From contig NZ_MUNZ01000079.1 in the NCBI RefSeq assembly GCF_002001205.1, positions 45,468-109,467 of the forward strand: DNA of 64,000 bases, in the 5' to 3' direction. Shown here piece by piece: positions 53,708-61,019 of the stretch. The position numbers were made by a program, and so were the translations under genes. Origin of the DNA: Hydrogenophaga sp. A37 (lineage in GTDB: Bacteria; Pseudomonadota; Gammaproteobacteria; Burkholderiales; Burkholderiaceae_C). Positions within the stretch are counted from its first letter, which is position 1. Every line of letters begins with the position of its first letter. The notes below the pieces were generated by a model. That model did not search any database, had not been told where the DNA came from, and was given only the letters and a program-made list of their open reading frames with translations.

Positions 53708-55573
53708 TCACATCCGATACCGCTGGCCCATGACGCTTTGCACCGTCTGCACGACCACGAAAGCGTCTTTGAGCTGGTGGCGCTCGAAGTTGGAGAGGTC
53801 GTCCGGGTTGATGTGGTTGTCGGGGAGTTGACCGGCGGCCATCTGGTGCGCCTGGTGCTGGATGCGCAGAAAGGCCAGAAACTCCAGCGCGTCTTGCAGG
53901 TCACGGGCTGTTCTCTCGCTGAGCCCGCCGCCCGCTGCCGCGGCGGTCAGGCGGTCGTGCGTGTTGATGTCGTTGTCGCCATGGGCCAGCGCGCAGACCC
54001 GCGCCAGATCCACGATGGGCACCACGCCATGGTGCTTGAGATCGATGGTCCCTTTGTGCTCACCGCTGCGGATGGTGGAAAAGCCTTTGAACATGCCCAG
54101 CGGTGGTTGCCGGAGCAGGGCGTTGCCGACCATGTGTGCCAGAAAAATCGAGTTGCCGCGGGTTTGCTGCAACACGCTGCGCCGCAGATCGTCCAGCAAC
54201 CCAGCGTTGCCGTGGATCGCCCGCATGTCGAAGAACACGCAGGTGAGCATGAGGGCCGTGGGGTCGGGCTGGCTGGTCCATTCGGTGAAATACGCCAGCC
54301 AGCGCCGGCGCGGTTGGCGCCACTGGTCGGTCTGGGCCATCATCTCGCCGGGGCAATACACGTAGCCACAGGCATCGAGTCCGTCGCAGACGAAGGTGGA
54401 CAGTGCTTTGAAGTAGGCACCGTGCAGCGCTTCGTCGTAAGTGTCGTCCAACAACATGCAGTTGTCCTGGTCGGACTTGGCGGTCTGTTCGTTGCGCGCT
54501 TGAGAGCCTGCGGCCACCCAGACGTAGTCCACCGGCGCCGGTCCGAACTGGGCCTCACCGAGTTGCAGCAAGCGGCTGGTGATGGCATCGGTGATGGCCG
54601 TGACGATGTGCCCGGTGCTGTAGGCCGAGGCCTCTGCGGCGGCCAGGCTTTGCTGCAGGCGCTTGACCTTGGCGGCGACGGTCTGAAGTCCTTCGACCGT
54701 GGTCTGCTTGTAGATGTCACCCGCCAGGTAGACCGCCGAGGTGCTGTGTTGTTCGGTCAGGTCGGTGGCGGTGATCATGCCGGCGATTCGCTGGCCGTCG
54801 AGCACCGGCACGTGGTGGATGTTGTGGCGGGCCATGAGCAGCAGCGCGTCGAAGGCCGGGTTCTTCACATCGACGCTCATGGGCGCGAGGGTGGCGATGT
54901 CTGCAATCGGTCGCGCCGTGTCCATCCCGGCGGCAATCACCCGGTTGCGCAGGTCGCGGTCGGTGATCAGGCCGAACAGCAGTCCCTGTTCGACGATCAG
55001 GACCGACGACACACGCTGGTCGCTCATCACCTGCGCGGCGTCGCGAATGCTGGTGTGGGGCGACAGCGTGATCGGGGCGCGTTTGATCAGCGCGCTCACG
55101 GGCGTGGTCATGAGGTTGAGCGCCGGGTCGCTGTTCGGGCCACCACGGGTCGCGTGCGGCGTGACCATGTGCCCGCTCTGTGCGGGCTTGGCCAGAAAGT
55201 AGCCCAATGCCGGCGTTTCCTTGCACAAGGCTTCGGCGGTCAGCGCGTCGAGCCGGGTGTAGCGGCAATCCGTTTCAGCCAGGGCGGCGCTGATCAAGAG
55301 GGACTCGCCCTGCGCCAAGCCAAACAACTCTCCCGACCGGAGACTCAGCAAAGCCTCTCCATCGGCGTCCTGCAGTTGAACGGAGCCTTCGATCAACCAG
55401 TAGAGATGGGCCTTGAGCCTCTCACCGTCAGCGATGCGCTCGCCTGCGATCACTCTCAAATCGGGCAGTGCACGTGCCAAGGCGTCTTGGGTCATGGGTG
55501 GCAGCAACCCCAGGATGCGGTGACGGGAGAGGGACTTTTGCAGTGAAACGGAGGTGCCAGCGTCTTCGCTCAT
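53708..55573 (-). CDS. cNMP-binding/CBS/DUF294 nucleotidyltransferase-like protein
   Basis: A 621-residue cytoplasmic protein with a cyclic-nucleotide-binding-like domain (about 15-125), two CBS domains (about 160-290), a GlnD-like DUF294 nucleotidyltransferase domain (about 335-480; WVAAGSQARNEQTAKSDQDN has the GS and DxD-like residues) and a helical DUF294_C (about 490-620). Such proteins sit next to ActP-type symporters and CrbS-type kinases in many proteobacteria (recollection). The target it might modify is unknown. It is convergent with the sensor-exonuclease operon, and its promoter region shares the TGCCCTAGG element with actP. Confidence 0.9.
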   Translation of the reverse strand: MSEDAGTSVSLQKSLSRHRILGLLPPMTQDALARALPDLRVIAGERIADGERLKAHLYWLIEGSVQLQDADGEALLSLRSGELFGLAQGESLLISAALAETDCRYTRLDALTAEALCKETPALGYFLAKPAQSGHMVTPHATRGGPNSDPALNLMTTPVSALIKRAPITLSPHTSIRDAAQVMSDQRVSSVLIVEQGLLFGLITDRDLRNRVIAAGMDTARPIADIATLAPMSVDVKNPAFDALLLMARHNIHHVPVLDGQRIAGMITATDLTEQHSTSAVYLAGDIYKQTTVEGLQTVAAKVKRLQQSLAAAEASAYSTGHIVTAITDAITSRLLQLGEAQFGPAPVDYVWVAAGSQARNEQTAKSDQDNCMLLDDTYDEALHGAYFKALSTFVCDGLDACGYVYCPGEMMAQTDQWRQPRRRWLAYFTEWTSQPDPTALMLTCVFFDMRAIHGNAGLLDDLRRSVLQQTRGNSIFLAHMVGNALLRQPPLGMFKGFSTIRSGEHKGTIDLKHHGVVPIVDLARVCALAHGDNDINTHDRLTAAAAGGGLSERTARDLQDALEFLAFLRIQHQAHQMAAGQLPDNHINPDDLSNFERHQLKDAFVVVQTVQSVMGQRYRM

Positions 55574-55661
55574 GGATGAACCGAGCCTGTTGGTATGAGG
55601 TGCTTTTGATGCTACACCCCAGGGACGGTACCTTCTGCGGGTAAACCCTCTCGGTGTTTGA

Positions 55662-55670
55662 CCTAGGGCA
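55662..55670 (-). promoter_or_regulatory. CCTAGG-containing element upstream of the DUF294 gene
   Basis: Minus-strand TGCCCTAGG followed by TCAAAC, 89 bp before the gene start. The same 9-mer, in the same orientation, lies upstream of DUF485-actP. Confidence 0.35.
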
Positions 55671-55747
55671 GGACGTGCAATTGACCACTCTGTAAGTGTT
55701 CGGTAAGTCAGGTGCCAAAAATGGGCCCACCATTACCCGATCCTTAC

Positions 55748-56044
55748 ATGTTGACACTCATTGCCTCTGTCAAATTGATAGCCGAGATCGCCCTTCTGGC
55801 GCTGTTTGGCCAATGGGTGCTGGGCTTGCTGTCCGGACAGAAGCGGGACACCAACTTGTTCTACAAAGTCCTGCAGCAGATCGGCAAACCCTTCGTGTTG
55901 CTGGCCCGTTTTGTCTCGCCGCGCTTTGTGCTCGAACGCCACCACCCCTTGGTGGCGTTTCTGATTCTGGGGTTCGTGTGGATCATGGCGACCGCCGCCA
56001 AGATCTCCCATTGCTTGAAGATCGGGGTCCAGTTGTGTCAATGA
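55748..56044 (+). CDS. Small membrane protein of unknown function
   Basis: A 98-residue protein with two or three hydrophobic helices (residues about 3-25, 42-58 and 65-88, e.g. LIASVKLIAEIALLALFGQW). A positively charged stretch and the PRFVLERHHPLVAFLILG segment separate them. I do not recognise a characterised family. Its TGA overlaps the ATG of the TPR gene, so the two are coupled and probably act together. It lies between DUF294 and the second acetate-type symporter. Confidence 0.75.
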   Translation: MLTLIASVKLIAEIALLALFGQWVLGLLSGQKRDTNLFYKVLQQIGKPFVLLARFVSPRFVLERHHPLVAFLILGFVWIMATAAKISHCLKIGVQLCQ

Positions 56045-56616
56045 TCACGTCCATCGACGCCTGGTTCGTGCGCTGGCAGGTGCGCTTGTTGTTGTTGGCC
56101 GGTCAGCAACGCCAGGCCTTGGCCCGTGTGGATCAGTTGCTGCTTGATCAGCCCCTGGAACCTTATGCGCTCGCGACACGGGCCCAGTTGCTGACCGAGC
56201 TGGGCGACAAGCCTGCCGCCATTTTGACCCTGGAGCGCCTGGTGGAAGTGCAGCCAGCGAAGTCTTCAGGGTGGTACAACCTGGGCTTTTTGCGCGAAGA
56301 AGAAGGCCGCCTGGAGCAGGCCGAGGCCGCGTTTCACCGTGCCATCGAGATTGAGCCCGATATGGACCGCGCCTGGTACGGGCTGGGCCTCAGCCTGATC
56401 CGCCAGGGCCACTTCGACGAAGCCCTCGTGGCGCTTCGCAAAAACACCGAACTGCAACCCATGAGCCCCTACGGCTGGTATCAGCTGGCCCGGGTTCATG
56501 TGGATCGACATGAGCCCGACGAGGCAGCGAAGATCATTCGCCACCTCCGAAAGTTCGAGCCGAAGGTGGCGGCACAGCTTGAGCGCGAGACAGGACTGGG
56601 CGCCGCCCTGACCTGA
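56041..56616 (+). CDS. Tetratricopeptide-repeat protein
   Basis: A 191-residue protein with four to five TPR units, best seen in SGWYNLGFLREEEGRLEQAE, DRAWYGLGLSLIRQGHFDEA and YGWYQLARVHVDRHEPDEA. No signal peptide or enzyme domain; it begins with a hydrophobic, possibly membrane-associated helix (WFVRWQVRLLLLAGQQRQAL). TPR proteins mostly bind other proteins, here perhaps the small membrane protein it overlaps. No function can be assigned. Confidence 0.85.
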   Translation: MITSIDAWFVRWQVRLLLLAGQQRQALARVDQLLLDQPLEPYALATRAQLLTELGDKPAAILTLERLVEVQPAKSSGWYNLGFLREEEGRLEQAEAAFHRAIEIEPDMDRAWYGLGLSLIRQGHFDEALVALRKNTELQPMSPYGWYQLARVHVDRHEPDEAAKIIRHLRKFEPKVAAQLERETGLGAALT

Positions 56617-56710
56617 TCGATCTACCCGGCTCTGGCCGGATGGATCAACTCGCATTGGTGCTGTGGTGCCCCAGAAGTGGTGGCCAGTCACAAGCTGGTT
56701 GCCGAACCAC

Positions 56711-56753
56711 GCGGACCGTCTGCAGGCCACCTGAGGAGACAGGTGGTGTCCGC
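56711..56753 (+). other. Structured leader upstream of the DUF4212-symporter genes
   Basis: Nested inverted repeats: outer GCGGAC/GTCCGC and inner CCACCTG-AGGAGA-CAGGTGG, 39 bp before the DUF4212 ATG. The inner loop contains AGGAGA, a potential ribosome-binding-like sequence, but it is too far from the start to serve it. Confidence 0.45.
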
Positions 56754-56791
56754 GATCTGCCCGAGAGGGCGTCATTGATGGAGTCGATCAG

Positions 56792-57052
56792 ATGGAATTG
56801 ACAGATAACCACCGCCGCTATTGGCGGAAAAACCTCAACATCACCGCCGTATTGCTTGCAATCTGGTTCGTGGTGACCTTTGTTGTGAGCTTTTTCGCGA
56901 GAGACCTCAACTTCAACTTTTTCGGTTGGCCCTTCAGCTTTTGGATGGGGGCGCAAGGGGCCTTGGTGGTGTATTGCCTGATCATCGGGTACTACGCTTG
57001 GTACATGAACAAACTCGACATCGAACACGGTGTCGAAGAGACCGAGGAGTAA
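56792..57052 (+). CDS. DUF4212 small subunit of sodium/substrate symporter
   Basis: An 86-residue membrane protein with two helices (about 20-40 and 52-74). The family motif YWRKNLNITAVLLAIWFVVTF and NFNFFGWPFSFWMGAQGAL are diagnostic for DUF4212, the small subunit that precedes VC_2705-type symporters. It lies 4 bp before the symporter ATG. Confidence 0.93.
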   Translation: MELTDNHRRYWRKNLNITAVLLAIWFVVTFVVSFFARDLNFNFFGWPFSFWMGAQGALVVYCLIIGYYAWYMNKLDIEHGVEETEE

Positions 57053-57056
57053 CACC

Positions 57057-59168
57057 ATGGCAGGCATGTTCGAAACAGCGGGCGCCGGCGGCGGCTCCAA
57101 CAAAGCGTTCAAGAGTCAACTCAACAAGGTCTACAAGTGGTACACGGGCGGCTTCGTTGTCTTCGTGGTGGTCCTGGCCATCCTTGAGCAACTGGGCCTC
57201 TCGCGCGAGTGGATCGGCTTCATCTTCCTTCTCGCCACCATTGGCCTGTATGCCGGCATCGGCATCATGAGCCGGACCACCGACGCGGCGGAGTATTACG
57301 TGGCCGGGCGCCGTGTGCCCGCCATGTACAACGGCATGGCCACTGGCGCGGACTGGATGTCGGCCGCGTCCTTCATCGGCATGGCCGGTACGCTGTACCT
57401 GACCGGTTACAGCGGCCTGGCCTTCATCATGGGCTGGACCGGTGGCTACTGCCTGGTGGCGCTGTTCCTGGCGCCCTACCTGCGCAAGTTCGGCCAGTTC
57501 ACGATTCCCGACTTTCTGGGTGAACGCTATGGCGGCAACCTGCCACGCTTCATCGGCATCGTCGCGGCCATCCTGTGCTCATTCACCTATGTGGTGGCGC
57601 AGATCTACGGCGTGGGCCTGATCACGTCGCGCCTGACCGGTGTGGCGTTCGAGCTGGGCATTTTCCTCGGGCTGGGCGGCATTCTGGTGTGCTCCTTCCT
57701 GGGTGGAATGCGCGCGGTGACCTGGACACAGGTGGCCCAATACATCATCCTGATCGTGGCCTACATGATTCCGGTGGTCTGGCTTTCAGTGAAGCAAACC
57801 AGCGTGCCCGTGCCGCAGGCCATCTACGGCTACCAGCTGGAAAAGGTCACGGCCAAGGAAAAGCTGCTCGCCAACGATCCCAAAGAGCTGGAGGTGCGTG
57901 AAATCTTCAAGAAGCGCGCCGCTGACCTGGACGCGAAGCTGAAGGACCCCGCCGCGGCGCTGGCGGCTGACAAAGCCGCAGCCGAAGCCAAGCTGGCCGA
58001 AGTGCGTGCAGCCAACGGCGCTGCGACCGATGTGGCTGCGGCAGAAAAGGCGCTGGCCGCTGTTCCGAAGGACGAGGCCGCCGCCAAGAAAGCATGGACG
58101 GCTGCCAAGACTGCGGCGGAGAACAAGGCCAAACCACTCAACGGCATGCCGGCCCACGCCGCGCAGTTCAGCGGCGACCCGAACGGCGATGAGAAAGCTC
58201 AGAAGACGTACAGAGAGTCGCGCCTGAACTTCCTGGCACTGATCTTCTGTCTGATGATCGGCACCGCCGCGCTGCCGCACATCCTGATGCGCTACTACAC
58301 CGTGCCGAGCGTGAAAGAGGCGCGTCAGTCAGTAACCTGGTCGCTGTTCTTCATCTTTTTGCTGTACTTCACGGCCCCGGCGCTGGCCGTGTTGGTCAAG
58401 TACGAGGTGTTCCATGTGCTGGTCGGCACGCCGTTTGACCAGTTGCCAGCTTGGGTGGCTTCGTGGAACAAGGTGGATCCTACGTTGATGGCGATCACCG
58501 ACATCAACAAGGACGGCATTCTGCAGCTCAACGAGATGACCATCGGTGGCGACATCATCGTGCTGGCCACGCCTGAAATTGGTGGCTTGCCTTACGTGAT
58601 CTCGGGTCTGGTGGCCGCGGGCGGCCTGGCCGCTGCGTTGTCCACCGCCGACGGCTTGCTGCTGACGATTGCCAACGCGTTGTCGCACGACCTGTACTAC
58701 AAGATGATCGACCCGAACGCATCCACCGCGCGACGCGTGACCATCTCCAAGATGCTGCTGTTGGTGGTGGCCTTGTGCGCGGCGTATGTCGCGGCGCAGA
58801 AACCGGCGGACATCCTGTTCCTGGTGTCGGCGGCGTTCTCGTTCGCTGCGGCGGCCTTCTTTCCTGCACTGGTGCTTGGCATCTTCTGGAAACGGGCCAC
58901 CGGCATCGCAGCTTCACTCGGCATGGTCGCCGGTCTGGGCATCACCGTGTACTACATGGTGACCACCCAGCCGTGGATGCGCGGGATCTTTGGCGTCACG
59001 TCACCGATTGAGCTGTGGTTTGGCATCCTGCCGATCTCTGCGGGTGTCTTTGGTGTGCCGCTGGGCTTTCTGGTGATCATCGTCGTCAGCATGGTGACCC
59101 CGGCGCCCAGTCGCAAGGTCCAGGAGCTGGTGGAACACGTGCGTTATCCCAGCCTGAAGCTGTCCTGA
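57057..59168 (+). CDS. VC_2705-family sodium/solute symporter (acetate type) with EF-hand-like loop
   Basis: A 703-residue SSS transporter paired with DUF4212. Core motifs include TDAAEYYVAGRRVPAMYNGM, TGADWMSAASFIGMAGTLY and LPHILMRYYTVPSVKEARQS. Residues about 265-388, between two membrane helices, form a charged Ala/Lys/Glu-rich insertion likely to be a coiled coil. Residues 482-493 read DINKDGILQLNE, an EF-hand calcium-loop pattern (Asp1, Asn3, Asp5, Gly6, Glu12). I chose MAGMFETAG; the frame would add nine residues upstream across the DUF4212 end. The substrate is probably acetate or a related acid. Followed by a strong terminator. Confidence 0.92.
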   Translation: MAGMFETAGAGGGSNKAFKSQLNKVYKWYTGGFVVFVVVLAILEQLGLSREWIGFIFLLATIGLYAGIGIMSRTTDAAEYYVAGRRVPAMYNGMATGADWMSAASFIGMAGTLYLTGYSGLAFIMGWTGGYCLVALFLAPYLRKFGQFTIPDFLGERYGGNLPRFIGIVAAILCSFTYVVAQIYGVGLITSRLTGVAFELGIFLGLGGILVCSFLGGMRAVTWTQVAQYIILIVAYMIPVVWLSVKQTSVPVPQAIYGYQLEKVTAKEKLLANDPKELEVREIFKKRAADLDAKLKDPAAALAADKAAAEAKLAEVRAANGAATDVAAAEKALAAVPKDEAAAKKAWTAAKTAAENKAKPLNGMPAHAAQFSGDPNGDEKAQKTYRESRLNFLALIFCLMIGTAALPHILMRYYTVPSVKEARQSVTWSLFFIFLLYFTAPALAVLVKYEVFHVLVGTPFDQLPAWVASWNKVDPTLMAITDINKDGILQLNEMTIGGDIIVLATPEIGGLPYVISGLVAAGGLAAALSTADGLLLTIANALSHDLYYKMIDPNASTARRVTISKMLLLVVALCAAYVAAQKPADILFLVSAAFSFAAAAFFPALVLGIFWKRATGIAASLGMVAGLGITVYYMVTTQPWMRGIFGVTSPIELWFGILPISAGVFGVPLGFLVIIVVSMVTPAPSRKVQELVEHVRYPSLKLS

Positions 59169-59235
59169 GCCGGAGAGTCTGCGGGGTAGAAATCCCGCAG
59201 ACCCCGGTGCTCTCGCCGACAGAGGTTCAAATGCT

Positions 59236-59271
59236 TGCCGGCCCGTCAAAGCGACGGGCCGGCATTTTTTT
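59236..59271 (+). terminator. Terminator after the symporter gene
   Basis: A 12-bp perfect stem (TGCCGGCCCGTC paired with GACGGGCCGGCA) followed by TTTTTTT. The T-run abuts the -10 of the next promoter. Confidence 0.93.
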
Positions 59272-59279
59272 GCTAGAAT
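59271..59279 (+). promoter_or_regulatory. Extended -10 promoter of the rpsF operon
   Basis: TGC-TAGAAT, a TGn extended -10 starting at the last T of the upstream terminator. The -35 region would fall inside the terminator stem and is poor. Transcription would start near 59286. Confidence 0.6.
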
Positions 59280-59294
59280 CATGGGCTTCGCCTT

Positions 59295-59328
59295 GCTGCA
59301 CCCCTGTTGACGCTGGGGGCAGCTTTTT
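59295..59328 (+). promoter_or_regulatory. Attenuator-like hairpin in the rpsF leader
   Basis: GCTGC-A-CCCC pairs with GGGG-GCAGC around the loop TGTTGACGCT and is followed by TTTTT, in the leader between the promoter and the rpsF ribosome-binding site. rpsF leaders in many bacteria bind S6:S18 for autogenous control, so this may be a regulatory hairpin or attenuator. Confidence 0.5.
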
Positions 59329-59346
59329 AATCCACAAGGAGAGTCC

Positions 59347-59760
59347 ATGCGTCATTACGAGATCGTTTTGCTGATCCACCCGGATCAAAGCGAACAGGTT
59401 CCAGCCATGCTGGAGCGTTACAAGGGCATGATCACCGCCGGCAACGGCAAGATCCACCGCGTTGAAGACTGGGGTCGCCGTCAACTGGCGTACCAGATCA
59501 ACAAGCTGTCCAAGGCCCACTATCTGTGTGTCAACATCGAAGCCGATCAGGCTGTGATGGCCGAACTGGAGCACGCCTTCAAGTTCAACGACGCCGTGCT
59601 GCGCCACCTGACCGTGCTGAAGAAGAAGGCCGAAACCGGCCCTTCGAGCATGATGAAGTCGGTCGAGCGCGAAGAGGCCCGCAAGCTGCAGGCTCCTGAG
59701 CGCGAATCTCGCGAACAGCGCGAACCGCGCGAGCCCCGCGAACAACGCGCCGAAGCCTGA
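59347..59760 (+). CDS. rpsF: 30S ribosomal protein S6
   Basis: S6 binds 16S rRNA with S18 in the small-subunit platform. The 137-residue protein begins [20 protein letters not shown] and has the conserved [20 protein letters not shown]. The C-terminal tail is Arg/Glu-rich and repetitive ([19 protein letters not shown]), longer than in E. coli but typical of the family's variable acidic tail. AAGGAG precedes the ATG. First gene of rpsF-priB-rpsR-rplI. Confidence 0.98.
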   Translation: MRHYEIVLLIHPDQSEQVPAMLERYKGMITAGNGKIHRVEDWGRRQLAYQINKLSKAHYLCVNIEADQAVMAELEHAFKFNDAVLRHLTVLKKKAETGPSSMMKSVEREEARKLQAPERESREQREPREPREQRAEA

Positions 59761-59770
59761 CACCCGAGGT

Positions 59771-60073
59771 GTGACATCGCCAGCAGGTAACCAGTTTCAA
59801 TTGTCGGCCACGGTGGTGCAGGTTCAAAGCCTTCGTTACACCCCGGCAGGCATACCGGCCGTGAATCTTGTGCTTGAGCACGAGTCGATGGTCACCGAAA
59901 TGGATGCCCCGCGAACGGTGAAACTGCAACTGAGGGCCGTGGCCTTCGGTTCAATGGCAGAGACGCTGTCCCGACAGGGGCTCGAATCGGTCTGCAGCTT
60001 TCACGGTTTCCTGGCGAATGCACGCAACGGCAAAGGTGTCGTGTTCCATATTCAAGATTTCAGCAAAACATAG
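59771..60073 (+). CDS. priB: Primosomal replication protein N (PriB)
   Basis: PriB is an OB-fold single-strand DNA-binding protein that helps PriA restart replication. The 100-residue protein shows FQLSATVVQVQSLRYTPAGI and SFHGFLANARNGKGVVFHIQ. The start is GTG, just behind GAGGT. Its place between rpsF and rpsR is conserved in betaproteobacteria. Confidence 0.94.
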   Translation: MTSPAGNQFQLSATVVQVQSLRYTPAGIPAVNLVLEHESMVTEMDAPRTVKLQLRAVAFGSMAETLSRQGLESVCSFHGFLANARNGKGVVFHIQDFSKT

Positions 60074-60085
60074 GAAAGGCCCATC

Positions 60086-60367
60086 ATGGCTGCACCGAAA
60101 CGTTTCAACAAAGACAAGCGCCCCAAGCGCAACACCCAATCGCTGCTGTTCAAGCGCAAGCGCTTCTGCCGCTTCACCGTGGCCAACGTCGAAGAAGTCG
60201 ACTACAAGGACGTGGATGTCCTGCGTGACTTCATCGCCGAAAACGGCAAGATCATCCCCGCTCGCCTGACGGGCACCCGCGCCTTCTACCAGCGCCAGGT
60301 CAACACCGCCATCAAACGCTCGCGTTTCCTGGCCATGCTGCCGTACAGCGACCAGCACCGCGTCTGA
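60086..60367 (+). CDS. rpsR: 30S ribosomal protein S18
   Basis: S18, the partner of S6, 93 residues. Signature [20 protein letters not shown] and the conserved [20 protein letters not shown] are present. The N-terminal Lys/Arg-rich extension [16 protein letters not shown] is normal. GGAAAGG precedes the start. Confidence 0.98.
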   Translation: MAAPKRFNKDKRPKRNTQSLLFKRKRFCRFTVANVEEVDYKDVDVLRDFIAENGKIIPARLTGTRAFYQRQVNTAIKRSRFLAMLPYSDQHRV

Positions 60368-60380
60368 AAGGGAAACTGAC

Positions 60381-60833
60381 ATGCAAATCATTCTTCTCGA
60401 TAAAGTGGTCAACCTCGGCGCTCTGGGCGACGTGGTCAAGGTCAAAGACGGCTACGCACGCAATTTCCTGATTCCCGCTGGCCGCGCTCGTCGCGCTACG
60501 CAAACGGCCATCGCCGAATTTGAAGCTCGCCGCGCAGAGCTGGAAAAAGTGGCTGCTGCCAAACTCGCCGAGGCGCAAGCCCTGGGTGGAAAGCTGGCTG
60601 CTGTGGCGCTCAAGCTGTCGCAAAAAGCTGGTGTAGACGGTCGGCTGTTCGGTTCCGTGACCAACCACGACGTGTCCGAAGAGCTGAACAAGCAAGGCTT
60701 CGCAGTGGTGAAGTCGCAAGTTCGCATGCCCAATGGCCCGTTGAAAAATGTGGGTGACTACACGGTGAGCGTGAACCTGCACACCGACGTCACCATCGAC
60801 GTGAACGTGTCGGTGCTCGGCGAAACCGCCTGA
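60381..60833 (+). CDS. rplI: 50S ribosomal protein L9
   Basis: L9, 150 residues, with the N-terminal RNA-binding domain ([36 protein letters not shown]), a long connecting helix, and the C-terminal domain ([20 protein letters not shown]). Last gene of the ribosomal cluster, ended by a hairpin terminator. Confidence 0.98.
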   Translation: MQIILLDKVVNLGALGDVVKVKDGYARNFLIPAGRARRATQTAIAEFEARRAELEKVAAAKLAEAQALGGKLAAVALKLSQKAGVDGRLFGSVTNHDVSEELNKQGFAVVKSQVRMPNGPLKNVGDYTVSVNLHTDVTIDVNVSVLGETA

Positions 60834-60870
60834 GCCCCGCCTGACCGGCGGTTCATCCGCCGATCGGTCA

Positions 60871-60907
60871 AAGGCCGCTGCCCTCGGGTCAGCGGCCTTT
60901 TGTTTTC
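60871..60907 (+). terminator. Terminator after rplI
   Basis: Hairpin AAGGCCGCTG-loop CCCTCGGGT-CAGCGGCCTTT, followed by TGTTTTC. Separates the ribosomal operon from dnaB. Confidence 0.85.
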
Positions 60908-61019
60908 TGAGCACGGAGTTGTCCCCATCCGTCCCCAGCCTGTGCACGGCTTGTCCACAGGCTTGTCCCATGACATCCACGAGGGTGCGGCGTACCATTG
61001 CCGATTCAACAGGAACGCC

